Source of the DNA: CAIWHR01 sp963779805
Lineage (GTDB): Bacteria; Pseudomonadota; Gammaproteobacteria; Burkholderiales; Casimicrobiaceae
Assembly (NCBI GenBank): GCA_963779805.1
Contig: CAVZZN010000005.1
Span: 310,001 to 374,000, forward strand
DNA: 64,000 bases
Direction of reading: 5' to 3'
The first letter of the stretch is position 1; each line of letters opens with the position of its first letter. Of this stretch, positions 47,416-59,195 are shown in pieces. Below the pieces are notes generated by a model, which was given only the letters and a program-made list of their open reading frames with translations, was not told the DNA's origin and did no database searches. The position numbers and the translations under genes were made by a program.

Positions 47416-47621
47416 GGCGAGCCGGAATGCGGCCGCACAACGACACCGGACATCGAGCCGGGCGAATGGGAACCTCCCCGCAGAGCAAGCGCGGTCGCAA
47501 GGATTCCCTCGGGACGTGGAGGAGGAGCACGGGCTGCCTCGTGTGCGAGGCGGCGACGGCGTCGAGCGCGGGGGGACCCGCACAGCGCCCGCAACACTAA
47601 CCACGCATGGAGCCTTGAGCA

Positions 47622-48938
<1,317 letters not shown>

Positions 48939-48954
48939 CCCGCGCAATCCCCAG

Positions 48955-48972
48955 GGGCCCGGGAACGGGCCC
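48955..48972 (+). terminator. Possible terminator hairpin after gltA
   Basis: GGGCCCG, a four-base loop GGAA or similar, then CGGGCCC forms a strong GC stem 16 bp after the gltA stop. There is no T-run, only TCTGTATCATT, so termination may be partial and odhA may be read through. Confidence 0.4.
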
Positions 48973-49053
48973 TCTGTATCATTGATCGCCCGCCGCACGC
49001 CACGTGGCGCCGCGGCGGGCGAATTGTTACCCGGCAAGCGAGGTTCTCGAACC

Positions 49054-51895
49054 ATGGGCACGATGCAGGAACTCGAATCCACCAGCACCCTCTTCGGCGG
49101 CAACGTGCCGTTCATCGAGGAGCAGTACGAGCGCTACCTCGCGGATCCCGGCGCGGTGCCCGCGGACTGGCGCGCGTATTTCGATTCCCTGCGCGGCGGC
49201 GCGGCGGACGTCGCGCATGCGCCGGTCATCGAGTCGTTCATCCAGCTCGGCAAGAGCCGGCGCGTCGCGGGCGCGATGGTGGACGCCACCACCATGCACA
49301 AGCAGGTGCAGGTGCTCCAGTTGATCGGCAAGTACCGCACGCTGGGCATGTCCCAGGCGCAGCTCGATCCGCTGAAGCGCCAGGAGGCGAAGTACATCCC
49401 CGACCTCGACCTCGCCACTTACGGCTTCACCGACGCGGACCTCGACACCGAGTTCGACGTCGGCTCGTTCAGGGCCGGACCGGACCGCATGCGCCTGCGC
49501 GACATCGTGCAGGCGCTGAAGGACACCTACTGCCGCACGTTCGGCGCGGAGTACATGTACATCTCCGACACGAGCGTGAAGCGCTTCATCCAGGCGCGGC
49601 TCGAGCCCATCCGCTCGCGGCCCGCCTACAGCGCGGAGCAGCGCAGGCAGATCCTCGAGCGCCTCACCGCGGCGGAGACGCTCGAGCGCTACCTGCACAC
49701 GCGCTACGTCGGCCAGAAGCGCTTCTCCGGCGAGGGCGGCGACACGCTGACGCCGATGCTCGATCACCTCATCCAGATCGCCGGCACCGCGGGGGTGCAG
49801 GAGACGGTCATCGGCATGGCGCATCGCGGGCGCCTCAACGTGCTCGTCAACACGCTGGGCAAGATGCCGGGCGAGCTCTTCTCGGAGTTCGAGGGCAAGT
49901 ACTCGAAGCAGCTCCCCGCGGGCGACGTGAAGTATCACCAGGGCTTCTCCTCGGACGTGATCACGCCCGGCGGCCCGATGCACCTCACCCTCGCGTTCAA
50001 TCCCTCGCACCTCGAGGCGGTGAATCCCGTGGTGGAAGGCTCGGTGCGCGCGCGCCAGCACCGCCGGCGCGATCCCAAGGGCGACCAGGTGCTGCCGGTG
50101 CTGATCCACGGCGACGCCGCCATCGCGGGACAGGGCGTCGTGCAGGAATGCCTCAACATGGCCCAGACGCGCGGCTACTACACCGGCGGCACGGTCCACA
50201 TCGTCATCAACAACCAGATCGGCTTCACCACGTCCGACCCGCGCGACACGCGCGGCACGCTCTACTGCACCGACATCGCGAAGATGGCGGACTGCCCGAT
50301 CTTCCACGTCAATGCGGACGATCCCGAGGTGTGCCTGCTCGCGGTCGAGCTCGCGATGGAATATCGCCAGCAGTATCACCGCGACGTGTTCATCGATCTC
50401 GTCTGCTTCCGGCGCCTCGGCCACAACGAGGCCGACGAGCCGATGGTCACGCAGCCGCTCATGTACAAGAAGATCAACCAGCATCCGGGCACGCGGCGCC
50501 TGTACGCCGACGCGCTGGTGCAGGCGGGCGTGATCGGCCAGGAGGAAGCCGACGCGATGATCGCGACGTATCGCGCGGCGATGGACAAGGGCCTGCACAC
50601 CAACAAGACCGTGCTCTCGAATTACAAGGCGCCGATGTCCGTCGACTGGACGCCCTACAAGGAGCGCGCGTGGACCGATGCGTACGACTCCACGGTCGCG
50701 CTGCCGCACCTCAAGGAGCTCGCGCTCAAGCTCACCGAGGCCCCCGCCGGCTTCAAGCTGCATTCGCGGGTGGAGAAGGTGCTCGCCGACCGGCGCGCGA
50801 TGGCCGCAGGGCAAGCTCCCGCTCGACTGGGGCATGGCGGAGAACCTCGCGTACGCGACGCTGCTCGACCAGGGCTACGGCGTGCGTCTTTCGGGCGAGG
50901 ACGTCGGTCGCGGCACGTTCTCGCACCGGCACTCGGTGCTGCACGACCAGAACCGCGAGAAGTGGGACGCGGGCATCTACATCCCGCTCGAGCACCTGAA
51001 GCCCGGGCAGCCGGCGATCGAGATCATCGACTCGGTGCTGACCGAGCTCGGCGTGGTCGGATTCGAATACGGCTACGCCACGTCGGATCCGACGCGGCTG
51101 GTGGTCTGGGAGGCGCAGTTCGGCGACTTCGCGAACGGCGCGCAGGTCATCATCGACCAGTTCATCAGCTCGGGCGAGGTGAAGTGGGGCCGCATCTGCG
51201 GGCTCGTGATGCTGCTGCCGCACGGCTACGAAGGGCAGGGTCCCGAGCATTCCTCGGCGCGTCCCGAGCGCTACCTGCAGCTGTGCGCGGAGCACAACAT
51301 GCAGGTGTGCGTGCCCTCGACACCGGCGCAGGTGTTCCATCTGCTGCGCCGGCAGATGCTGCGCACGTATCGCAAGCCGCTCGTCGTGATGAGCCCGAAG
51401 AGCCTGCTGCGGCACAAGGAGGCCGTGTCCACGCTCGAGGAGCTCGCGAACGGCCGCTACGAGAACGTGATCGGCGAAGTGGAGAAGATCGCCGCCAAGG
51501 GCGTCAAGCGCGTGATCGCCTGCAGCGGCAAGGTGTACTACGAGCTCGCGTCCTACCGGCGCGCGAACAAGATCGCCGACGTGGCGATCATCCGGCTCGA
51601 GCAGCAGTATCCGTTCCCGCACGACGAGCTCAAGGCGGCCCTCGCGAAATTCCCGAACGCGAAGGAATTCGTGTGGTGCCAGGAGGAGCCGCAGAACCAG
51701 GGCGCCTGGTATCGCCTGCGCGCGTACTTCCGCGCCGACACGCGGCCCGAGCAGGTCGTCGCCTATGCCGGACGGCCCGTGTCCGCGTCGCCCGCCGTCG
51801 GCTACATGTCCAAGCACACCGCGCAGCAGAAGCAGCTCATCGAGGACGCGTTCGCGCCCAAGCTCGGCATGGGCGAGATGATGGTCGGAACCTGA
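49054..51895 (+). CDS. sucA: 2-oxoglutarate dehydrogenase E1 OdhA/SucA (one frameshift)
   Basis: Thiamine diphosphate-dependent decarboxylase of the 2-oxoglutarate dehydrogenase complex. ATG 49054 begins MGTMQELESTSTLFGGNVPFIEEQYERYLADPGAVPADWRAYF, the conserved E1 N-terminus. The catalytic centre region HRGRLNVLVNTLGKMPGELFSEFEGK and the ThDP motif HGDAAIAGQGVVQECLNM are intact. The frame shifts near 50808 (RAMAA to QGKLPLDWGMAENLAYATLL). The C-terminal part is intact to GMGEMMVGT, TGA 51893-51895. Repaired length is about 947 residues, typical. odhB begins 11 bp later. Confidence 0.94.
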
Positions 51896-51906
51896 CAGGA
51901 CGTTCT

Positions 51907-53207
51907 ATGCGAGTCGAAGTCAAAGTACCGCAGCTCCCCGAGTCGGTGGCCGAAGCGACGCTCGTGGCGTGGCACAAGCAGCCGGGCGAGCCGGTCAAGC
52001 GCGACGAGAACCTGATCGACATCGAGACCGACAAGGTCGTGCTCGAGCTGCCCTCGCCGGGCGACGGCGTGCTGGTCGAGGTGCGCAAGCCCGACGGCGC
52101 CACGGTGGCCGGAGCAGGAAGTCATCGCGGTCATCGATACGGAGGCGAAGGCGGCCGCGGGCGCCGCGCCAGCGGCACAGCCGGCGCCCGTCGCGGGGGC
52201 CGCCCCGGCGCCGGCGCCAACGCGGGAGCCTGCGCCGGCCACGCTCGTGACGCCGTCGCGGCCGGCCGACGGCGCTGCGCTCGCGCCACGCGGCGCTTCC
52301 CGCGGCGCGCAAGATGATGGCGGAGCAGGGCATCGAGGCGGGCACGGTCGAGGGCACCGGCCGCGGCGGCCGCATCACCAAGGGCGACGTGCTGGGTGCG
52401 GTGGAAGCGAGGAGCGCCCCCGCACCCGCACCTGCGGCCCGGGCGCCGATGCCTGCAACCGCACCTGCACCCGCGCCCGCGGCCCGGGCGCCGATGGCGA
52501 TGGGATCGCGTCCGGAGCAGCGCGTGCCCATGTCGCGCCTGCGCCAGCGCGTGGCCGAGCGCCTCGTGCAGTCGCAATCGACCGCCGCGATCCTCACCAC
52601 CTTCAACGAAGTCAACATGCAGCCGGTGATCGAGCTGCGCAACAGGTACAAGGACCGCTTCGAGAAGGAGCACGGCGTGAAGCTCGGCTTCATGGGCTTC
52701 TTCGTGAAGGCCGTCGTGCACGCGCTGAAGAAGTATCCCGCGGTGAACGCATCGATCGACGGCACCGACATCGTCTATCACGGCTACTTCGACATCGGCA
52801 TCGCGGTGGGGAGTCCGCGCGGGCTCGTGGTGCCGATCGTGCGCGACGCGGACCAGCTCTCCATCGCCGAGATCGAGCAGCAGATCGCGGATTACGGCAA
52901 GCGCGCGCAGGAAGGCAAGCTCTCGGTCGAGGAGCTCACCGGCGGCACCTACACGATCAGCAACGGCGGCGTGTTCGGCTCGATGCTCTCGACGCCGATC
53001 ATCAATCCGCCGCAGTCGGCGATCCTCGGCGTGCACGCGACGAAGGAGCGACCGGTGGTCGAGAACGGGCAGATCGTCATCCGCCCGATGAACTACCTCG
53101 CGCAGTCGTACGACCACCGCATCATCGATGGCAGGGAAGCCGTGCTGTCGCTCGTGGCGATCAAGGAGGCGCTCGAGGATCCGGCACGCATGCTGCTGGA
53201 CCTGTGA
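51907..53207 (+). CDS. sucB: Dihydrolipoyl succinyltransferase E2 OdhB/SucB (two frameshifts)
   Basis: E2 core of the 2-oxoglutarate dehydrogenase complex. ATG 51907 starts MRVEVKVPQLPESVAEATLVAW, and the lipoyl lysine is in IDIETDKVVLELPSP (about residue 43). A shift near 52110 leads to GQEVIAVIDTEAKAAAG, and another near 52300 to ARKMMAEQGIEAGTVEGTGRGGRITKGDVL, the E1/E3-binding domain. An Ala/Pro linker contains a tandem repeat of APAPAARAPM. The catalytic domain has MSRLRQRVAERLVQSQSTAA, FNEVNMQPVIELR and the active-site YDHRIIDGREAV. Length is about 432 residues after repair. Confidence 0.93.
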
Positions 53208-53360
53208 TCACGAGCGCGCGCACGCAAGCGACGCAGGCCCGGGCCGTGGGCGTGTTGACCGGCGCCGCGCGAGCGGTGGTGACGTGCTGAAGCACGAATC
53301 GGCGCCGCGTCCAACGCGCCCGCGGCTCGGCGCGGCAACATCGGCATACTGAGGGTTTCA

Positions 53361-54797
53361 ATGGCAGCGGCAGAAGATTTCGACGTGGTGGTGATCGGGG
53401 CGGGCCCCGGCGGCTACATCGCCGCGATCCGCGCCGCACAACTCGGCTTCAAGACGGCTTGCATCGACGATTGGACCGGTGCGGACGGCAAGCCCGCGCC
53501 GGGCGGCACGTGCACCAATGTCGGGTGCATTCCATCGAAGGCGCTGCTCCAGTCCTCCGAGAATTACGAGCACGCGGGCCACGCGTTCGCGGAGCACGGG
53601 ATCCAGATGAAGGATCTCGCCATGGACGTCGCGAAGATGCTCGCGCGCAAGGAGAAGGTGGTCGCGCAGAACAACCAGGGCATCCTGTTCCTCTTCCGCA
53701 AGAACAAGGTCACGTTCTTCCACGGCCGCGGCGCGTTGCGCGGGGGCAGCGCGGTGGCGGGCTGGCTCGTCGCGATCGAAGGCGACAAGCCCGTCGAGAT
53801 CACCGGCAAGCACGTCATCGTCGCGACCGGATCGACCCCGCGCTCGCTGCCGGGCCTCACGCTCGACAACGACCGCGTGCTCGACAACGCCGGGGCGCTC
53901 GCGATCCCGCGGGTTCCGAAGACGCTCGGCGTCATCGGCGCCGGCGTGGTCGGGCTCGAGTTGGGCAGCGTGTGGCGGCGGCTCGGCGCCAAGGTCACGG
54001 TGCTCGAAGCCCTCCCGACGCTCCTCGGCGCGGCGGACGAAGCCGTCGCGAAGGAGGCGGGCAAGCTCTTCCAGCGCCAGGGCCTTGCGATCCAGACCGG
54101 CGTGAAGGTCACGAAGGTCGCGCCCGGCAAGAGCGCCGTCGCGGTCGATTACGAGGATGCGCAGGGCAAGGCTCAGCACGCCGACTTCGAGCGCCTGATC
54201 GTGGCCGTCGGGCGCGCGCCGAACACCGCGGGCTTGAACGGCGACGCGGTGGGCCTGAAGCTCGACGAGCGCGGGTTCGTCGCCGTCGACGAGCAGTGCC
54301 GGACCAATCTCCCCAACGTGTGGGCGATCGGCGACGTCGTGCGCGGACCGATGCTCGCCCACAAGGCGGAGGAGGAGGGCGTCGCGGTGGCGGAACGCAT
54401 CGCCGGCCAGCATCCGCACGTCGACTTCGACACCGTGCCGTGGGTGATCTACACCTCGCCCGAGATCGCGTGGGTCGGCAAGACGGAGCAGCAGCTCAGG
54501 GCGCAAGGTGTTGCGTACCGCGCGGGCAGCTTTCCCTTCACCGCCAACGGACGGGCCCGCGCGATGGGCGACACGTCGGGGTTCGTGAAGATCATCGCGG
54601 ATGCGAAGACGGACCGCATCCTCGGCATGCACGCCATCGGGCCGTTCGTGTCGGAGCTCATCGCCGAGGGCGTGGTCGCCATGGAGTTCGGCGCCGCGAG
54701 CGAGGACCTCGCGCGCATCTGCCATGCCCATCCCTCGCTGTCCGAAGCGACGAAGGAAGCCGCGCTCGCGGTGGACAAGCGCACGCTCAACGCGTGA
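53361..54797 (+). CDS. lpdA: Dihydrolipoamide dehydrogenase E3 Lpd
   Basis: FAD-dependent disulfide reductase that reoxidises the lipoyl groups of the 2-oxoglutarate complex, 478 residues, intact. FAD motif VVIGAGPGGYIAAIRAAQLG; redox disulfide GGTCTNVGCIPSKALLQSSE; NAD-binding GVIGAGVVGLELGSVWRRLGAKVTVLE; FAD-contact NVWAIGDVVRGPMLAHKAEEEG; catalytic His-Glu pair HAHPSLSEATKEAAL. It lies 153 bp after odhB and is the third gene of the complex. Confidence 0.96.
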   Translation: MAAAEDFDVVVIGAGPGGYIAAIRAAQLGFKTACIDDWTGADGKPAPGGTCTNVGCIPSKALLQSSENYEHAGHAFAEHGIQMKDLAMDVAKMLARKEKVVAQNNQGILFLFRKNKVTFFHGRGALRGGSAVAGWLVAIEGDKPVEITGKHVIVATGSTPRSLPGLTLDNDRVLDNAGALAIPRVPKTLGVIGAGVVGLELGSVWRRLGAKVTVLEALPTLLGAADEAVAKEAGKLFQRQGLAIQTGVKVTKVAPGKSAVAVDYEDAQGKAQHADFERLIVAVGRAPNTAGLNGDAVGLKLDERGFVAVDEQCRTNLPNVWAIGDVVRGPMLAHKAEEEGVAVAERIAGQHPHVDFDTVPWVIYTSPEIAWVGKTEQQLRAQGVAYRAGSFPFTANGRARAMGDTSGFVKIIADAKTDRILGMHAIGPFVSELIAEGVVAMEFGAASEDLARICHAHPSLSEATKEAALAVDKRTLNA

Positions 54798-54806
54798 CGA
54801 TGGCGC

Positions 54807-55949
54807 ATGAATGACGCGGCGGCCGCGGGCGAGGTGACGGCCCGCACCGGGCCGCTCATCGCCTGGCTCGATCCGATTCTCGCCGGACGCGGCGCCACCC
54901 TCGACCACGCCCAGGCGGCGGCCGTCACGCGGTTGCAGCAGCTCGCGGACGAGCTCGCCGCCTTTCGCGCGGCCCGGCGCTCGCCCCTGCGTCGCCTCCT
55001 GCGCGCGCCGGAAGTCCCGCGCGGGATCTACCTCTGGGGGGGCGTGGGGCGCGGCAAGAGCTTCCTCATGGACGCGTTCTTCGCGAGCGTGGCGATCCGG
55101 CGCAAGACGCGCGTGCACTTCCACGCCTTCATGCGCAGCGTGCACGAGGAGCTCAAGACGCTCAAGCGCGAGCCCGATCCGCTCGCCACGGTGGCGGCGC
55201 GCATCGCCCGCAAGTGGCGCCTCGTGTGCTTCGACGAGTTCCACGTCGCCGATATCGCCGACGCGATGATCCTCGGTCGTCTGCTCACCGCCCTCTTCGA
55301 CGCCGGCGTGGTCTTCGTGATGACCTCGAACTACCCGCCGGCGGGCCTGTATCCCAACGGGTTGCAGCGGCAGAACTTCCTGCCGACGATCGGGTTGCTG
55401 GAGCGCTGGCTCGACGTGGTCGAGGTCGATGGCGGCGTCGACTATCGCCTGCGGGCGCTGGAGCAGGTCGAGGCGTATCACACGCCGCTCGGGACCGAGG
55501 CCGATCGGGCGCTCGATGCGGCGTTCGAGCGCATGCGCAACGGACCGAACGAATCCACGCACCTCACCGTCGAGGGCCGCAGCCTGCACGCCCGCCGGCG
55601 CGCGGGGAGCGCGGTGTGGTTCGACTTCGCGACCTTGTGCGAGGGACCCCGCTCGCAGCGCGACTACCTCGAGCTCGCGGAGCGCTTCGCCGTCGTGCTG
55701 CTCTCCGGCGTGCCCCGGTTGAGCCCAGCGCAAGCCGACAGCGCGCGGCGCTTCACGTGGCTCGTCGACATACTGTACGATCATCGCGTGAAGCTCCTGG
55801 TGTCCGCCGCGGCGCCCCCCGCCGCCCTCTACGCGAGCGGTGCCAACAGCCATGAATTCCTTCGCACGTCGAGCCGGCTGATCGAGATGCAGACCCGCGC
55901 CTACATGAGCGAGCCGCATCTGTCGGGCGCCGCTCCGCCGTCCGGCTGA
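54807..55949 (+). CDS. zapE: Cell division ATPase ZapE (AFG1-like)
   Basis: A 380-residue AAA-like ATPase; E. coli ZapE acts at the constricting division ring and under low oxygen. Walker A is YLWGGVGRGKSFLMDAFF (about residue 74), Walker B is WRLVCFDEFHVADIADAMILGRL, and the sensor region is VVFVMTSNYPPAGLYPNGLQRQNFLPTI. The start ATG lies 9 bp after the lpd stop. The frame is intact. This lpd-zapE adjacency is common in betaproteobacteria, with no known functional link. Confidence 0.92.
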   Translation: MNDAAAAGEVTARTGPLIAWLDPILAGRGATLDHAQAAAVTRLQQLADELAAFRAARRSPLRRLLRAPEVPRGIYLWGGVGRGKSFLMDAFFASVAIRRKTRVHFHAFMRSVHEELKTLKREPDPLATVAARIARKWRLVCFDEFHVADIADAMILGRLLTALFDAGVVFVMTSNYPPAGLYPNGLQRQNFLPTIGLLERWLDVVEVDGGVDYRLRALEQVEAYHTPLGTEADRALDAAFERMRNGPNESTHLTVEGRSLHARRRAGSAVWFDFATLCEGPRSQRDYLELAERFAVVLLSGVPRLSPAQADSARRFTWLVDILYDHRVKLLVSAAAPPAALYASGANSHEFLRTSSRLIEMQTRAYMSEPHLSGAAPPSG

Positions 55950-56019
55950 TATTTCCCGCGTGCCAGCGCACCTGCGAGCCCGCCCATCCCGATCCAACCC
56001 CGCTTCCGAGGAGAATCAC

Positions 56020-57024
56020 GTGCAGACGTTCAAGGCCTACCGCACCTTCGAGGAGAACAAGGTCGTCTCGAGCCGGTTCGTGGAGATGAAGGTCGACGAC
56101 CTCGATCCCGGCGACGTCGTCGTGCGCGCCAAGTACTCGGACATCAACTACAAGGATGCCCTGTCGTACAACGGCGCGGGACGCATCATGCGCAAGTACC
56201 CGACCAATGCCGGCATCGATGTCGCGGGCACGGTGGAGACCTCGAAGGACCCGCGGTGGAAGCGCGGCGACAAGGTGATCGTCCACGGTTACGACCTCGG
56301 CGTCGCGCACGACGGCGGCTACTCCGAGGTGCTGCGCGTGCCGGCGGACTGGGTGGTCCGGCGTCCGGAAAGCATGACCGCCTTCGACGCGATGACGCTC
56401 GGCACGGCGGGCTTCACCGCCGCGCAGGCGATCATGCTCATGCTCCACAACGGCCTCAAGGCCGAGAACGGTCCCGTCGCCGTGACGGGCGCGACCGGCG
56501 GCGTGGGCTCGGTGGCGGTCGAGATCCTGGCGAAGCTGGGCTTCGAGGTCGCCGCCATCACCGGCAAGCCCGAGGAGTCGGACTACCTGCGCACGCTCGG
56601 GGCCAAGGAGGTCATCGAGCGCTCGTCCATCGACCTCGGCAACATCCGGCCGCTCGGCAAGGCGATGTGGGCCGGCGCCGTCGACAATCTGGGCGGCGAC
56701 ATGCTCGCGTGGCTCCTCTCCACGGCGCGCGTCGCCGGCACCGTCGCCGCCGTCGGCCTTGCGGCGGACTTCCGCCTCAGCACGACGGTGATGCCGTTCA
56801 TCCTGCGCGGTGTCCATCTGCTGGGGGCCGACAGCGTGAACTGCGCGATGCCGGTGCGGCAGACGATCTGGAACAAGCTCGCGGTCGAGTGGCGTCCGGA
56901 CCGCGTGCACGACCAGGTGCGCACGATCGAGTTCGAGGAGCTCCCGACGCACTTCGACGCGTATCTCAAGGGCATGGTCCGCGGGCGCACGGTGGTGCGC
57001 ATCGCGCCGGACTCGCATCCCTAG
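56020..57024 (+). CDS. acuI: Acrylyl-CoA reductase AcuI (YhdH/QOR family)
   Basis: A zinc-free medium-chain reductase of 334 residues. GTG 56020 follows GAGGAGA and starts VQTFKAYRTFEENKVVSSRF. YSDINYKDALSYNGAGRIMRKYP and AGIDVAGTVETSKD are the AcuI/YhdH N-terminal signatures. The NADPH-binding loop is VTGATGGVGSVAVEILAKLGFEVAAITGK. Members reduce acryloyl-CoA to propionyl-CoA, which in dimethylsulfoniopropionate and 3-hydroxypropionate metabolism removes a toxic intermediate. The next gene encodes PrpE, and the prpBCD genes are in the same window, so this role fits well. A general quinone reductase is the alternative. Confidence 0.88.
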   Translation: MQTFKAYRTFEENKVVSSRFVEMKVDDLDPGDVVVRAKYSDINYKDALSYNGAGRIMRKYPTNAGIDVAGTVETSKDPRWKRGDKVIVHGYDLGVAHDGGYSEVLRVPADWVVRRPESMTAFDAMTLGTAGFTAAQAIMLMLHNGLKAENGPVAVTGATGGVGSVAVEILAKLGFEVAAITGKPEESDYLRTLGAKEVIERSSIDLGNIRPLGKAMWAGAVDNLGGDMLAWLLSTARVAGTVAAVGLAADFRLSTTVMPFILRGVHLLGADSVNCAMPVRQTIWNKLAVEWRPDRVHDQVRTIEFEELPTHFDAYLKGMVRGRTVVRIAPDSHP

Positions 57025-57145
57025 GTCGACCGTGCGCCGGATCCGTTCGCGGGAACGCCGCCGCGGGGGAGCGGGCGCGATCTGACCGGTCAGCCCGACG
57101 GGGAGGGCGGGAGACTGCACGCCCCATCGCACGAGGAGAACGCAC

Positions 57146-59056
57146 ATGACGTCGTACCGCGAATTCCACCGCCGCTCGATCGAGGACCGCGAGGCCTTCT
57201 GGCGCGACGAGGCCGCGCTCGTCGACTGGCAGACGCCGTTCACGCAGGTGCTCGACTACTCGCGGCCGCCGTTCGCGCGCTGGTTCGTGGGGGGACGGCT
57301 GAATCTGTGTCACAACGCGGTCGATCGCCATCTCGCAGCGCGCGGCGACCAGGTCGCGCTGCTCTACCTCAGCACCGAGACGGACGAGCGGCGCGCGTAC
57401 ACCTACCGCGACGTGCACGCGGAAGTGAACCGGTTCGCCGCCGTGCTGCGCGCGCAGGGCGTCGCGAAGGGCGATCGCGTGCTGATCTACATGCCGATGA
57501 TCGCCGGAGGCCGCGTTCGCGATGCTCGCGTGCGCGCGCCTCGGCGCGATCCACTCGGTGGTGTTCGGCGGCTTCGCTGCCGCGAGCCTCGCCACCCGCA
57601 TCGACGATGCGCGCCCGAAGGTGATGATCACCTCCGACGCGGGCATGCGCGGGGGCAAGGCCGTGCCGTACAAGCATCTCGTCGACGAGGCCATCCGGCT
57701 CGCGTCGCTCGCCGCCGGCGAAGGTGCTGATCGTCAATCGCGGTCTCGATCCGCAGATGGCGGTGGTGCCCGGGCGCGACGTCGATTACGCAAGCCTGCG
57801 CGCCGCACACCTCGACGCGCAGGTGCCGTGCGCGTGGCTCGAGTCGTCGGAGCCTTCGTACATCCTCTACACCTCCGGCACCACCGGCAAGCCGAAGGGC
57901 GTGCAGCGCGACACCGGCGGATACGCCGTGGCGCTCACCTCGTCGATGCGGCGCATCTTCTGCCTGCAGCCCGGCGACACGATGTTCACGACGAGCGACA
58001 TCGGCTGGGTGGTGGGGCACTCGTACATCGTGTACGGCCCGCTGCTCAACGGTTGCACGAGCATCATGTACGAAGGCCTGCCGATCCGGCCCGATCCGGC
58101 CATCTGGTGGAAGATCGTCGCCGAGAACAACGTGAAGACCATGTTCAGCTCGCCGACGGCCATCCGCGTGCTGAAGAAGCAGGATCCGGCACTACATGAA
58201 GGCGCACGACGTCTCGTGCCTGCGCTACCTGTTCCTCGCCGGGGAGCCGCTCGACGAGCCCACGGCGCGCTGGGCCTCCGACAACCTCGGCGTCGCGATC
58301 ATCGACAACTACTGGCAGACGGAGACCGGATGGCCGATCCTGTCGGCGCAGCTCGGCGTCGAGGAGACGCCGCGCAAGTTCGGCAGCCCGTCGTTCCCGG
58401 TGTACGGCTACGACGTGAAGCTCCTGCACGAGGCGCACGGGCGAGGAGGTCGGGCCCAACGAGAAGGGCGTGCTGACGCTGGTGCCGCCGTTGCCGCCCG
58501 GCTGCATGACGACGGTCTGGGGCGACGACGATCGCTTCGTGCAGACGTACTTCACGACCTTCCGCACGCCAGCAGGTCTACACCGACGTTCGACTGGGCC
58601 ATGCGCGACGACGACGGCTACTACTTCGTGCTCGGGCGCACCGACGACGTGATCAACGTCGCGGGTCACCGCCTCGGCACGCGCGAGATCGAGGAAGCGG
58701 TGCAGGCGCACCCCGGCATCGCCGAGGTCGCGGTGGTCGGCGTCGCCGACAGCATCAAGGGTCAGGTGCCGGTCGCCTTCGCGGTGGTGAAGGATGCGAC
58801 GCGCGTCGCGAGCCCCGAAGGCGCGGCCGAGATGCGGCGCGAGGTGATGGCCACGGTAGACCGCGAGCTCGGCGCGATCGCCCGTCCCGGCGCCGTGCAC
58901 TTCGTGACGCTGCTGCCGAAGACGCGCTCCGGCAAGCTGCTGCGGCGCTCGATCCAGGCGCTGGCCGAAGGCCGCGACCCCGGCGACCTCACGACGATCG
59001 AGGATCCGAGCGCGCTCGAGCAGATCCGGGCTGCGCTCGCGGCCGCCACCGCCTGA
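57146..59056 (+). CDS. prpE: Propionyl-CoA synthetase PrpE (about five frameshifts)
   Basis: AMP-forming acyl-CoA synthetase activating propionate. ATG 57146 starts MTSYREFHRRSIEDREAFW, and YSRPPFARWFVGGRLNLCHNAVDRHL is the PrpE hallmark. Frames change near 57510 (to AAFAMLACARLGAIHSVVFGGFA), 57715 (to KVLIVNRGLDPQ), 58190 (to YMKAHDVSCLRYLFLAGEPL), 58445 and 58575. The ATP motif YILYTSGTTGKPKGVQRDTGGYAVAL is intact, as are TTSDIGWVVGHSYIVYGPLL, GRTDDVINVAGHRLGTREIEEA and the acetylatable lysine region KTRSGKLLRRSIQALAEGRDPGDL. Repaired length is about 635 residues, typical. It is 121 bp from acuI on the same strand. Confidence 0.9.
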
Positions 59057-59063
59057 TCCCCCC

Positions 59064-59097
59064 ACCTCTGACCCTGGGTCGACCGAGGGTCAGAGGT
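59064..59097 (+). terminator. Strong hairpin after prpE (terminator or REP-like element)
   Basis: ACCTCTGACCCT (59064-59075) pairs perfectly with AGGGTCAGAGGT (59086-59097) around ten bases. The loop itself contains GGTCGACC, another palindrome. It starts 7 bp after the prpE stop. No T-run follows (TAGGGAGGGC), so it may be a dispersed repeat or an mRNA-stabilising hairpin and not a simple terminator. Confidence 0.55.
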
Positions 59098-59195
59098 TAG
59101 GGAGGGCTGCTCTGCGCGCCGATGGGGCCGGCGGACGGGCGGGCGGGGGAAGGACAGGCGATAATGTGCGGTTTGCTGCACTGCGGACCGCACCC

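Noticed and set aside
47416..47621. A small gene between sdhE and gltA (for example an 87-codon frame from 47337)
   Set aside because: The possible peptide is Arg/Gly-rich with no ribosome site or motif, and part of it lies inside sdhE in another frame.
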